Shown piece by piece: positions 26,781 through 34,379 of a stretch of 64,000 bases of DNA. Below the pieces are notes generated by a model. It made no database searches. It was not told where the DNA came from and saw only the letters and a program-made list of their open reading frames with translations. The DNA is from Acidimicrobiia bacterium (GTDB taxonomy: Bacteria; Actinomycetota; Acidimicrobiia; IMCC26256; JAOSJM01). The position numbers and the translations under genes are program-made. The stretch covers positions 1 to 64,000 of the forward strand of contig JAOSJM010000005.1 of the NCBI GenBank assembly GCA_027494165.1, read 5' to 3'. Each line of letters opens with the position of its first letter. The stretch's first letter is position 1.

Positions 26781-28426
26781 TCAGGAGCCGATCCCGCCGC
26801 ACACGTTCACGTCCGCCGGCAGTTGCGCGATGCCGCTCACACAGACGGCGGTGCGGACCCTGAGCGACTCGACACCGACGAACGCGACGTTCTCGAACGT
26901 CTCCGCGAACGTCTCGAAGTCGTTCGTCGTGTTCAACGTCGAGTCGCGGACCACACCGAGATCGAGCGTCCCACCATCCAGGAACAACCAGGACCCTTCC
27001 GGGAACAGGTACCAGACGACCTCCTGGGGGAAGTCCAGGCCGGCCCCGTCGACCGGCTGCGCACCGAACGTCCCGCCCGCCTCGACATCCAACGTCTCGG
27101 TGAGCGTCACGTTGCCGTGCGCTCGGAGCCATGACGTGATCTCGGCGCGGGTCGCCGCGAGCGTCCCGTCACCCGGCGCCTGCCACGCCACGTCGACATG
27201 GCCGGCTTCGATCGCCCACCGGGGCAGCAGCATCCGCAGCGGCTGCTCGGACGGGATGCGGTGCCGGTCGCGCATCCCGGCGGCGAGGACCGCGACCTCG
27301 CCGACCAACGACCGCAGGAACCCCATGCCCGCGGGCGCCGCCGCGTTGTTCACCGGCGTGGACCCGGCCGCGATGCCGGTGAGCAGGGTCGCCTCGGCGG
27401 TCCGGGCATGCGCCGCGCCGGTCAACTCGAGCCAGGTCTGGACCTGCTCGGGGTAGAAGCGGCCGGCCATGTTCCCGAACCGCAACCGCTGCACGATCGC
27501 GGAGACCAGCACCTCGGTCTCGGTACCGCAGGACACGGTCTGGACGGTCTTCGTCGGGCCGGCCTCGTCCTCCGCCTCGGTGACCACGGTGATCGCGGCG
27601 CCCACCTGGTTCGCCAGCACGTCGGACAGCACCGGGGGCGGCACGTACCTGATCCCCCCGTGGTCGGCCTGGAAGCCCACCAGGGCGTCACGGACCGGCC
27701 GTGCCTGCGACGACACCTGCTCCAACGCGTAGCGGGCCGCGATCGGCGCGCACACACCACCTGAGGCGACGATCGCCTCCGGCGACGTGATCTCCCCGAT
27801 CCGGCGGCTCGTCTCGGTCGGGTCCTGACCGAGCCGCCGCTCCTCCGGAAAGACGCTATGGATCGTCGCGAACGACCGCCGCCCCGACCACGGCGACCCC
27901 TGCATCGACCGGAGCTGCTCGACGAACTCCTGGGCGAGACCGGACCGGTCGACCTCCCGACCCGACGCGGTGACGATCCTCGCCCCGGCCGAGGGTCGGG
28001 GTGCGTGACGGGCCGGACGGCGCGCCTGGAGCTGCGCGAGCGACGAACGCCCCGGAGGACTGGACGAGAGACCCTCCGGGGCGCCGCCACCGTCCCCGCC
28101 GCCATTGTGCACAGCCTCGGATTGACCGGCAGGCGGGGGAGATCCGGGACATGATCGACGAGACCATCTCGGCGAGGTCCGGCCGGCCGGCACGCTCCGC
28201 CCGGACCGCCTCGACCGCATCCGCGACCGCCTCCAGGACCGCGACCCGCTCGGGGTCCTGCGACTCCTCGAACGCGGCGGTCTGCGCCTCCCCCCACCTC
28301 GACCAGACGCGCTTCGAGCCCGTCGAGCTCGCCGTCAGGAAGATCGGCGAGCCCTTCGAGGGCCGAGAACGTCTCGGCCTCCAGCAGACCGAACCGGCGA
28401 AGCAGAGCGAGCATCTCGGGATTCAC
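26781..28426 (-). CDS. Major capsid protein with N-terminal helical region (two frameshifts)
   Basis: The main part carries features of actinophage major capsid proteins: RRSFATIHSVFPEERRLG, SPEAIVASGGVCAPIAARYA, FQADHGGIRYVPPPVLSDVL, and at the end WYLFPEGSWLFLDGGTLDLG, then VVRDSTLNTTNDFETFAE. The upstream part (VNPEMLALLRRFGLLEAETF, FEESQDPERVAVLEAVADAV) is coiled-coil-like, as in the scaffolding (delta) region of HK97-type capsid precursors. It joins the main part through single-base insertions in a G run near 28,295 and a C run near 28,140. The GTG start at 28,426 was chosen for this full-length reading (about 548 residues). No separate protease gene is visible. It would form the shell of a particle. 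Confidence 0.75.
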
Positions 28427-28601
28427 AGGACCCTCCAGGGGCGCGGCAGGCTCGGATGATCCCTGATCGGGTCGATACGCCTGCGGCCACCGGGCCACCC
28501 TGGTCGGGCCCCTCCGGTCCGCCGTGCCGGTCACCCTGGTCGGGGCCGGCGGCTACTTGTCGCGCGTACGAAGCCCGCGCGCTGGCATCTCGTCGTGCAG
28601 T

Positions 28602-28850
28602 CTACCCGCGGGCACTGACCGCGATGGTGGACCGACGCCGGTACCGCGGCCCACCCGCCAGCATCGCCCCCTCACAGTCCGCACGGCCGCACCGCCCACA
28701 CGACCGATCCACCTCCACGATCCCCTCCTCGGCGAGACGACCAAGGTGGTACCGGACCGTCCGCCGGCGAACCCCCGACCGCCGCCACACCTCATCGACC
28801 GTCCGCCAGTCGTCGAGCACCGCGAGCACCGCGTCCACGTAACCGGCCAT
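28602..28850 (-). CDS. Winged helix-turn-helix protein with a cysteine cluster (82 residues)
   Basis: YVDAVLAVLDDWRTVDEVWR and RSGVRRRTVRYHLGRLAEEG form an ArsR/MarR-like winged helix, followed by CGRCGRADC, which could hold a zinc or other metal ion. The ATG has GGAGGGG upstream and overlaps the stop of the preceding gene (TGATG). Position between TerS-like and capsid genes suggests a regulator of the structural operon; this is inference. Confidence 0.65.
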   Translation of the reverse strand: MAGYVDAVLAVLDDWRTVDEVWRRSGVRRRTVRYHLGRLAEEGIVEVDRSCGRCGRADCEGAMLAGGPRYRRRSTIAVSARG

Positions 28851-29235
28851 CACCCCTCCCGGCCGAAGCACGCGAGTGAACACCGGGCCGGCCTGCACCC
28901 CGGGAAACACCGCACCAACGCCTCGACCGCCATGTCCGCCGACGCGGCCAACTCCGGCCCCGGACACACCCCTCATCCGCCGTCGTATCGAGCCAGAGGG
29001 ATGCCGGGTCGCGAGGGTCCGCCCGCACCGGCACCCCCGACTCGTCGAGCCGCACCACCGCGATCCCGAGCGCCAACAGGCACCGGGCGTACAGGCCGTC
29101 CACGCCGCCCAACCACCGCTCGACGATGCACCACTCGCCAGGATCGTCCCGGGCCGCGACCCCGAGCGCCCGGGCCTCGTCGAGCACCGCCCGCAACGCC
29201 GGGAACTCGACCAGCAACGACTCGACCGTGGTCAT
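28850..29235 (-). CDS. Hypothetical element protein, about 128 residues (one frameshift)
   Basis: The N-terminus (SLLVEFPALRAVLDEARALG, then WCIVERWLGGVDGLYARCLL) is helical. The frame shifts near 28,978 in a G run; the continuation (VCPGPELAASADMAVEALVR, then CFPGCRPARCSLACFGREG) ends exactly at the start of the next gene, which supports the shifted reading. The C-terminus has five cysteines and may bind metal. Its start overlaps the stop of the small gene upstream (ATGA). Family not recognised. Confidence 0.5.
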
Positions 29236-29390
29236 GACCCCGGCCTGCCATCCGGATCACCGACCGGGAGGCCGAACCACTCCGCGGCGTCGAGCGCCGC
29301 CAACTCGGCGATCCAGCGGTACTCGTCCGGGCTCATGCCGGCCCACTCGCAGATCTCCTCGATGCCGTCGATCCCCCACGGCTCGTCCAT
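29232..29390 (-). CDS. Small hypothetical element protein, 52 residues
   Basis: The product starts MDEPWGIDGIEEICEWAGMS and continues PDEYRWIAELAALDAAEWFG. It is acidic and rich in tryptophan. The ATG overlaps the TerS-like stop (TGATG) and its own stop overlaps the next start (ATGA), so three genes are joined by translational coupling; this arrangement is the main reason to accept it. Function unknown. Confidence 0.55.
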   Translation of the reverse strand: MDEPWGIDGIEEICEWAGMSPDEYRWIAELAALDAAEWFGLPVGDPDGRPGS

Positions 29391-30304
29391 CAGCTCACCC
29401 CTTCGTCGATGCCGGGTCGTCGCCCGGCGATCCGTCCGTACACGTCCCTGGAGTAGGCCCGTGGGAGTGCCCGGCGCGGCGGGGACAGCACCACCGCGCG
29501 CTCCGGCACCGGCACCGGTTCGTCCTCGACGATCTCCGCGTCCTCGACGATCTCGTCGGGCTCGACGACCTCGACCGGCACGACCTCGACCGCCGGCACC
29601 GCCGGCTCCCCATACCGGTCGGCCCGCACCCGCTCGTAACGCTGCTCCAACGCAGCCCGGGGACGCTCCACCGGCTCGGGACCCGGCTCAGGCTCGGGCT
29701 CGACTGCCCGGGCTGCACGCCGGGCCGACAGTTCGTCCTCGACTGCCGGGTCGGGCTTCTCCCCGCGGACCCGCGCGAGATGCCGGCGGACGAGTGACGG
29801 GCCGAGCTGGCGCTGCTCCGCGGTGAGGTCGAGATCCGGGTCGCCGAACACCCCGCCGAACACCTCGGCGATCAAGGCACCCTGGGCCTGGGCGACCCGG
29901 GGAGCACGAATCGCGGCCTCCTCGGCGTCCGCCTGGAGCTTCGACAGCTTGTCGATCAAGATGCCGAGGACGACCGCAAGGTTCCGGGCCTCCGTGCCCC
30001 GTCCCTCGTCGAGCGCCCGAGTCAGCTCCCCGAGGGCCTGGCGGGCCGAAGCGCCGATCTCCTCAGGCAGGATCGGTACCTCAGGCGTCGCCTCCGGCTC
30101 GACAGCACCCGGGCCGGTGTCCGGGACCGGCACGGGCGTCTCCGGGCCGGCCGCCCGGGCACGGGCCCGCCATGACCGGATCGTCGCCGCCCCGATCCCC
30201 AACTTCCGGCCGGCGTCCGCCGCGCCGATCCGGGCGGCCAGCTCGACCGCCGCCCGCTTCTCTGACGCGCTGTACCGCGGTCGACGTCGTGGCCGAGCAC
30301 TCAC
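29390..30304 (-). CDS. TerS-like DNA-binding protein (small terminase candidate), 304 residues
   Basis: The first 50 residues hold a helix-turn-helix (YSASEKRAAVELAARIGAAD, then AGRKLGIGAATIRSWRARAR), followed by a proline-rich linker and a helical pair (LGELTRALDEGRGTEARNLA, VVLGILIDKLSKLQADAEEA) like the oligomerisation core of phage small terminases. The acidic C-terminal third (residues 230 to 280) is rich in E, V and P. The GTG start has GGAGG nine bases upstream. Small terminases recognise the packaging site and hand DNA to the large subunit, which is missing here. Satellites commonly carry only TerS and use a helper's large subunit. A plain regulator is the alternative. Confidence 0.5.
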   Translation of the reverse strand: MSARPRRRPRYSASEKRAAVELAARIGAADAGRKLGIGAATIRSWRARARAAGPETPVPVPDTGPGAVEPEATPEVPILPEEIGASARQALGELTRALDEGRGTEARNLAVVLGILIDKLSKLQADAEEAAIRAPRVAQAQGALIAEVFGGVFGDPDLDLTAEQRQLGPSLVRRHLARVRGEKPDPAVEDELSARRAARAVEPEPEPGPEPVERPRAALEQRYERVRADRYGEPAVPAVEVVPVEVVEPDEIVEDAEIVEDEPVPVPERAVVLSPPRRALPRAYSRDVYGRIAGRRPGIDEGVS

Positions 30305-30573
30305 CGACCGTGACCTCCCGTGGCGTGACGTGGCATCACGCCCGGCCCGCCACGATCCCGCCACGCCCCCCGCCACGCCCCGGGCGTTTGCAGGCCGTTA
30401 CCGGCATGGCCTCTGACCTGCGACGATGCGGCCCCGGGCGGATTCGGAATCCGGAGGTCCCCCCGGGCCCGGCTCGAGGACCTGGAAGGATTTTCCAGCC
30501 CGGCACCTACACGGACGCGCCCGGCAGGTCCCCGATGCTGGCGTCCGCGAGCGTTACGGTCGCGGTGGTGAGC

Positions 30574-30912
30574 ATGCCTGCCGAGGTGCTGGAGGAAGAC
30601 CTGCCAGAGCTGGCGCTGCTCGGATGGCGTCCGAGATGGCAGGTGCAGGCCGCATGTCGTGGTCGTGATCGTCGGCTGTGGTTCCCTGACCGTGGCGACT
30701 CGGGGAGCGAGGCCAAGCAGGTCTGTCGGACGTGTCCGGTGAGGCTGGAGTGCCTCCGGTACGCCATGACGTTCCCGCCGCAGACTCTGGATGGGATCTG
30801 GGGTGGTGCGGGTGGTGGGACTCGTCGTCGTGCCGGCCGTCTCCGACTCACGGCTGAGCAGGTGATCGCCGAGGATGAGGCCCGGCATCACGACGCCTCC
30901 TCGGCCCGGTAG
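30574..30912 (+). CDS. WhiB-family iron-sulfur regulator of phage type
   Basis: Cysteines in VQAACRGRD and QVCRTCPVRLECL give the C, C-x-x-C and C-x5-C pattern that binds a [4Fe-4S] cluster, and GIWGG with the basic tail GTRRRAGRLRL is the WhiB DNA- or sigma-binding turn. WhiB proteins are restricted to actinobacteria and their phages; phage copies can interfere with host WhiB function. An alternative start is ATG at 30,535; the later ATG gives a normal N-terminus. It is transcribed against the surrounding operon and overlaps the next gene tail-to-tail by 25 bases. Confidence 0.85.
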   Translation: MPAEVLEEDLPELALLGWRPRWQVQAACRGRDRRLWFPDRGDSGSEAKQVCRTCPVRLECLRYAMTFPPQTLDGIWGGAGGGTRRRAGRLRLTAEQVIAEDEARHHDASSAR

Positions 30913-31304
30913 AGCCGGGAGCGCCAGACCCGGAGCGGGCTGGAGTGCCGTCGCCGTGAGGGGGCGTACCGGTCGGTCGACTCGATGAGCCCGCGTCGTG
31001 CCGCGCGTTGGAGGACGGCGCCGAGCGCCCGGAGGTCGTACCCGTCGTGCTGCCCGGCCCGTTCGAGCTCGTCGCGCACGTCGTCGACGGTGAGGCGCTC
31101 ATGCCGACGTGCGACCCGTTCGACCGCCGCGTGAGCATCGGCCAAGAACTCGTCGGGGACGCGCCGAGCCGACCGCTCGATCACGTCGGTGGTCTCATCC
31201 GGCGACGGGTCGGCGAGGCCGGGGAGTCGGCTGGCCCGGTCGGCATCCCGCTCGGCACGCCACTCAGCGAGCCACGCCCGCGTATCGTCGAGGCGCCGGC
31301 TCAC
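30888..31304 (-). CDS. Hypothetical element protein, winged-helix-like (138 residues)
   Basis: The middle contains VARRHERLTVDDVRDELERA and YDLRALGAVLQRAARRGLIE, which read as a winged helix, followed by a very basic end (YAPSRRRHSSPLRVWRSRLY). Proteins of this layout occur in actinophage replication regions. Start and stop overlap neighbours by four bases, so it belongs to the replication-initiator operon. Exact role unknown. Confidence 0.55.
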   Translation of the reverse strand: MSRRLDDTRAWLAEWRAERDADRASRLPGLADPSPDETTDVIERSARRVPDEFLADAHAAVERVARRHERLTVDDVRDELERAGQHDGYDLRALGAVLQRAARRGLIESTDRYAPSRRRHSSPLRVWRSRLYRAEEAS

Positions 31305-31534
31305 CGGAGACTCTCCGACGCCCAGGTGATCCCGACGGACTGGAGCTGCTGCTCGATTGTGGCCGCGCCTCGCGACGTCGCGAGAGACGCGATCTGGAGG
31401 GCGACGCCGGTGAGCCGCCGGGCCAGGTGACGGGTGTCGACCTCGTCGAGGATCGCGTCGACGGATGCCTCATCCATCCACAAGTAGGCGGTCATCAACG
31501 CGATGACGTCGCGAGGCTCAGAGCGTCGACTCAT
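31301..31534 (-). CDS. Hypothetical element protein, 77 residues
   Basis: A short helical protein (PRDVIALMTAYLWMDEASVD, then LARRLTGVALQIASLATSRG). Its start overlaps the stop of the replication-initiator-like gene and its stop overlaps the next gene by four bases (ATGA), so all three are coupled. Not recognised. Confidence 0.5.
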   Translation of the reverse strand: MSRRSEPRDVIALMTAYLWMDEASVDAILDEVDTRHLARRLTGVALQIASLATSRGAATIEQQLQSVGITWASESLR

Positions 31535-32295
31535 GTGGACAGCTCCGTCCTCCCGAATCGCACCCCGACGGCCCGCGGTGGTGGATCACGCCGCCAGGAG
31601 CCGTCTCGGGCCGCGGTGACGACGAGGCCGAGACCATGTGCTCGCGCTTCGACGGCCCGGTGGAGCGCGGCCGCGATGGACGCGGTGGAGATCCCCTCCG
31701 CGTTGAGCCGCTCGATGCACTGTTCGACCGCGGTCGCGTCGCCGAAGTAGTCCACGGCCTTCGACAGGGTGTTGTCATCGATGAGGGGCCGCGCGCGCGT
31801 TGGTTCTGTTGCTTTTGGTTCGGGCCGCACTGGTGCGGACTCACCTAGCCGCACGGGTGCGGACTCACCGGGCTCATGAGTCGGCACGGGTGCGGACTCA
31901 CCGGGCTCATGACTCCGCACCGGTGCGGAGTCACTCTCGTCGGTGACCAGCAGCCGGTACCGGTTCGCGAGGCGGCGGCCACGACGTACCCGCTCGATCA
32001 TGCCGGCCGTCTCGAGGTCGCGGAGCGCCCGGTCGATCGAGTCGGTCGAGCAGCGCGCCCCCTGGGCGAGCCGCTCCCGGGATGGCCAGCAGATCCCGTC
32101 CCGATCCGCGTACGTGGCGAGGAGGCCGTAGACCCGGATCGCCCGGTCGGAGACGTCGCCGGCGAGAAGCGACGCCGGGATCTGCGCGTACCGGCGCGGG
32201 CCCGCCGACCGGATCGGCTCACGCTGTCGGCTACCGTTGGGGGCGACTGGGATGGTCGTGGTCTGGGCGCCCTTCGGGGCGCTCAGCCGCGTCAT
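31531..32295 (-). CDS. Helix-turn-helix replication-initiator-like protein (254 residues)
   Basis: Residues 35 to 105 (YAQIPASLLAGDVSDRAIRV, then YGLLATYADRDGICWPSRER and CSTDSIDRALRDLETAGMIE) form the HTH_36/RepA-type winged helix found in plasmid and phage initiators. A linker with repeated ESAPV units follows, then a C-terminal helical domain (VEQCIERLNAEGISTASIAA). It may start replication of the excised element or act as a transcription factor. It is second in an operon with the excisionase-like gene upstream (four-base overlap). Confidence 0.6.
   Translation of the reverse strand: MTRLSAPKGAQTTTIPVAPNGSRQREPIRSAGPRRYAQIPASLLAGDVSDRAIRVYGLLATYADRDGICWPSRERLAQGARCSTDSIDRALRDLETAGMIERVRRGRRLANRYRLLVTDESDSAPVRSHEPGESAPVPTHEPGESAPVRLGESAPVRPEPKATEPTRARPLIDDNTLSKAVDYFGDATAVEQCIERLNAEGISTASIAAALHRAVEARAHGLGLVVTAARDGSWRRDPPPRAVGVRFGRTELST
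31827..31934. repeat. 33-bp coding tandem repeat in the initiator-like gene
   Basis: Two full 33-bp copies at 31,851-31,883 and 31,884-31,916 with partial copies on each side. They encode the 11-residue unit ESAPVPTHEPG. Confidence 0.75.
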
Positions 32296-32510
32296 GGCGT
32301 CCTCCCGGCGAGAAGCTCGGCGAGCGCCCCGAGAGGGACGAGATGCTTCCGGCCGATCACGATGGTCGGGATCTGCCCCCGGTTCGCGGCGGCGTAGGCG
32401 GCGCTCCGGCCGATCCCGAGGATCTGGCCCGCCTCCACGATGGTGATGGTCGAGCGACCGGTGTACGGGCGTAGCGCCTCACCGATGATGTCGGCCGCAG
32501 GCGTGGACAC
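32292..32510 (-). CDS. Small helix-turn-helix protein, excisionase-like (72 residues)
   Basis: ITIVEAGQILGIGRSAAYAA, then ANRGQIPTIVIGRKHLVPLG, is the typical excisionase/AlpA-like winged helix with the R-K-H-L-V-P wing. It is the first gene of the leftward replication operon and overlaps the initiator-like gene by four bases. It could be the excision factor, the operon's autoregulator, or both. Confidence 0.7.
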   Translation of the reverse strand: MSTPAADIIGEALRPYTGRSTITIVEAGQILGIGRSAAYAAANRGQIPTIVIGRKHLVPLGALAELLAGRTP

Positions 32511-32623
32511 GGCTCCTCCTGACCGGCCACCACGCGGCGGCCGTGACTAGGGGTACCGGTCCTACGCGTCACCCGTTGCTGTCGATCTTACACGGTCGTA
32601 ATTCTTGGCGCTACGATTCCCTC

Positions 32624-32881
32624 ATGTCCTGGCCCACGATCCGGCAGATTGTCGCCGCCACCAACCTCATCACCATCGGCGGCGGCCTGGTCCTCGCGTC
32701 GGTCCTGTGCGAGTCGGAGGGGTGCCGGGACGTCGCTCGGTCGCTCGCCACGACATCGATGCTCGACGGCCCCGAGATCCCGACGCTCCACGTCGTCCCG
32801 ATCGCCGGCTCGACCGCGGTGGCCACCGGGGACACGATCATGGGCGGCATGGCCGGCGGGTACCCGCTCCCCCTCGCCTGA
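32624..32881 (+). CDS. Small hypothetical protein, 85 residues
   Basis: The product starts MSWPTIRQIVAATNLITIGG, continues with a hydrophobic stretch (LITIGGGLVLASVLC) that could be a membrane segment or signal, and has two cysteines soon after. No good ribosome-binding site is visible. It is divergent from the excisionase-like gene. It could be a small secreted or membrane protein of the element, or not coding at all. Confidence 0.35.
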   Translation: MSWPTIRQIVAATNLITIGGGLVLASVLCESEGCRDVARSLATTSMLDGPEIPTLHVVPIAGSTAVATGDTIMGGMAGGYPLPLA

Positions 32882-32903
32882 CCGTCGATCGCCCCCCGTT
32901 GAT

Positions 32904-33004
32904 GGAACGTTCCTTCGTCGTTCCATCGGCCGTTCCTTCGTCGTTCCTACGTACCCCTTCCCGGGCCCCGACGTGTAACGCCCTGCAAACGCCCGCCGTT
33001 ACAC
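32904..33004. repeat. Repeats near attR (possible integrase arm sites)
   Basis: CGTTCCTTCGTCGTTCC occurs twice about 26 bases apart between 32,905 and 32,950. GTGTAACG (32,973-32,980) and CGTTACAC (32,997-33,004) are perfect inverted arms. No gene lies between 32,882 and attR. Confidence 0.5.
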
Positions 33005-33106
33005 GGCCTGCACAGGAGGCACCAGAGTCCGTATCGTCCCGGGCCGTTTCGGTAGGTCAGAGGCCAGATCGGCCGTCTACCAGCATGTTCGCCGAGGGCC
33101 TATGGG

Positions 33107-33153
33107 GGACTCTTAATCCGCGGGTTCAGGGTTCGAGTCCCTGGGGGCGTACC
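33107..33153. repeat. attR core (47 bp)
   Basis: Identical to 19,813-19,859. It contains only the 3' part of tRNA-Lys; the preceding bases do not restore the 5' half, so it is not a second tRNA gene. Confidence 0.9.
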
Positions 33154-33156
33154 CCT

Positions 33157-33190
33157 GACGGGCCGGCCGGACACCCCGCGCCGGCCCGTC
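33157..33190. terminator. Hairpin just outside attR, probably the original tRNA-Lys terminator
   Basis: GACGGGCCGGC (33,157-33,167) and GCCGGCCCGTC (33,180-33,190) form an 11-bp stem around a 12-base loop. Before integration it would have stood directly after tRNA-Lys. Confidence 0.55.
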
Positions 33191-33231
33191 CTCGCGCCGA
33201 ATGGTCGACGGTCGCCGGGGCCCGGCCGGTG

Positions 33232-33626
33232 TCACGCGGGGGCGGCGACCGCGAGCCCGAGACCGGTGGCGGCGTCCTGCATCCGCTCGTCGTACGTGAC
33301 CAGGACGCCGAGGCGCGCCCGGACGGCGAGCGCCGTGGCGAGGTGGACCGCGTCGAGCGTGCGGAGCCACGGTGGCTCGAGGCCACCGGCCGCCACGAGG
33401 ATGTCGTCGGTCACCGCGACGACGACGAGGCGGTCGAGAGCCTCGTGCACCCGGGGTACGGCGAGCGGCTGGGAACGGCGGACCGCCCGGAGCGCCTCGC
33501 GCGCGTGAGCGCCGAGGCAACCCGGACCGGGTAGCGGCGGAGCATGCGCCGCAGCGCCGCGGACTCCGGCTCGCGCACGACGAGCTTCACGAAGGCCGAC
33601 GTGTCGACGTAGGCGGTGTCGGCCAC
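33232..33626 (-). CDS. PIN-domain toxin (VapC-like), one frameshift
   Basis: The N-terminus AYVDTSAFVKLVVREPES contains the first acidic residue of the PIN nuclease site, and LRTLDAVHLATALAVRARLG, then VLVTYDERM, contain the later ones. The frame breaks near 33,510; the continuation REALRAVRRSQPLAVPRVHE fits the expected middle helix. VapC toxins cut RNA, often tRNA. The GTG start follows the antitoxin stop by three bases. A damaged copy of this toxin-antitoxin junction lies at 37,302-37,356. Confidence 0.75.
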
Positions 33627-33629
33627 CCG

Positions 33630-33908
33630 TCAGCGCTCGTGGGCTCGCATCTCCGCGAGCACGGCCGACGGCGGCGGCCGGTCCCGCGCCGGCTCCATCG
33701 GAGCCGGAAGCGCGGCAAGATCGCCGGAGGGCTCGGTGGCGGCCCCCGTCTCGACGAGGCGTGCGATCGGATCCGCGGGCTCACGAATGGGCACGAGCAG
33801 CGCCACCGCCCGTCCACGGTCGGTGACCTCGAGGGCCTCGCCGCGCTGGACACGGCGCAGGACCGCGCTCGCGTGCTGCTTCAGCTCACGGATCCCGACC
33901 CGCTCCAT
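33630..33908 (-). CDS. Phd/YefM-type antitoxin
   Basis: VGIRELKQHASAVLRRVQRG and EALEVTDRGRAVALLVPI make the ribbon-helix DNA-binding fold of Phd/YefM antitoxins; the longer C-terminal tail (residues 50 to 92) would wrap the PIN toxin. It normally neutralises the toxin and represses the operon. Near 33,914-33,925 the promoter region reads CTACATCGTAGC, a small dyad with TACGATG on the coding strand that may be the operator. It precedes the toxin by three bases. Confidence 0.8.
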   Translation of the reverse strand: MERVGIRELKQHASAVLRRVQRGEALEVTDRGRAVALLVPIREPADPIARLVETGAATEPSGDLAALPAPMEPARDRPPPSAVLAEMRAHER

Positions 33909-33950
33909 GTGCTACATCGTAGCACTTCGAGCCGAGGACGCTCGCACGGC

Positions 33951-34170
33951 TCACCGAGAAGAGTCCACCGGCGCTCGTCGGATGGGCTGTCGGGACCACA
34001 GACCGCCATCGCCGTCACGTACGACGAGACCATCGGCCAGGAGCCGGGCCGGGATCCGCCGGATGCCGCCGGGATGCAGCCCGGTCGCCCGGGCGATCTC
34101 GCCGACCGTGACCGGACCCTCGGTACCCCGCGACCAGTCAGTAGACCGCCAGCCGGCCGGACCATCGTTA
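33951..34170 (-). pseudogene. C-terminal fragment of a winged-helix protein
   Basis: VTVGEIARATGLHPGGIRRI, then PARLLADGLVVRDGDGGLWS, is a winged-helix segment. There is no start codon in this frame, and upstream the sequence becomes tandem repeats, so only the DNA-binding C-terminus is left. Confidence 0.4.
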
Positions 34171-34203
34171 CCGGTCGTGCGCGGGGTCGGTGAGCGTGCC
34201 GCG

Positions 34204-34290
34204 GACGGGGCGCGCGTCCGTGGACAGACCGGCACACCCGGACGGGGCGCGCGTCCGTGGACAGACCGGCACACCCGCACGGGGCGCGCC
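34204..34290. repeat. 37-bp tandem repeat, 2.3 copies
   Basis: Full copies at 34,204-34,240 and 34,241-34,277, then 13 bases of a third. Each unit contains GGGGCGCGCGTCCGTGGACA. It lies before the acyl-CoA synthetase gene. Confidence 0.85.
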
Positions 34291-34379
34291 AGGCGCGCGG
34301 GCCCGGGCCGTGCTGGACGACCGGGCACGTCGAGAACCAGGATTGACGAGCTCGAGGAACCGAACGCGGGAGGACCGAG

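Larger units (their letters stand above)
19813..33153. mobile_element. Integrated phage-derived element in tRNA-Lys (13.3 kb)
   Basis: A perfect 47-bp direct repeat of the tRNA-Lys 3' part bounds the region, and a tyrosine integrase lies next to attL. Inside are regulators (AlpA-like, WhiB, several helix-turn-helix proteins), a replication-initiator-like protein, a TerS-like protein, a major capsid protein, a tape-measure protein and a fibre-like protein. No large terminase, portal, protease, head-tail connector, tail tube, holin or endolysin can be recognised. The element is therefore a phage satellite or a reduced prophage that cannot make a complete virion alone. Confidence 0.85.

Noticed and set aside
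33107..33153. A second tRNA-Lys gene
   Set aside because: Only the part from the anticodon stem onward is present; the upstream bases cannot form the D-arm or acceptor 5' strand. It is the attR core.
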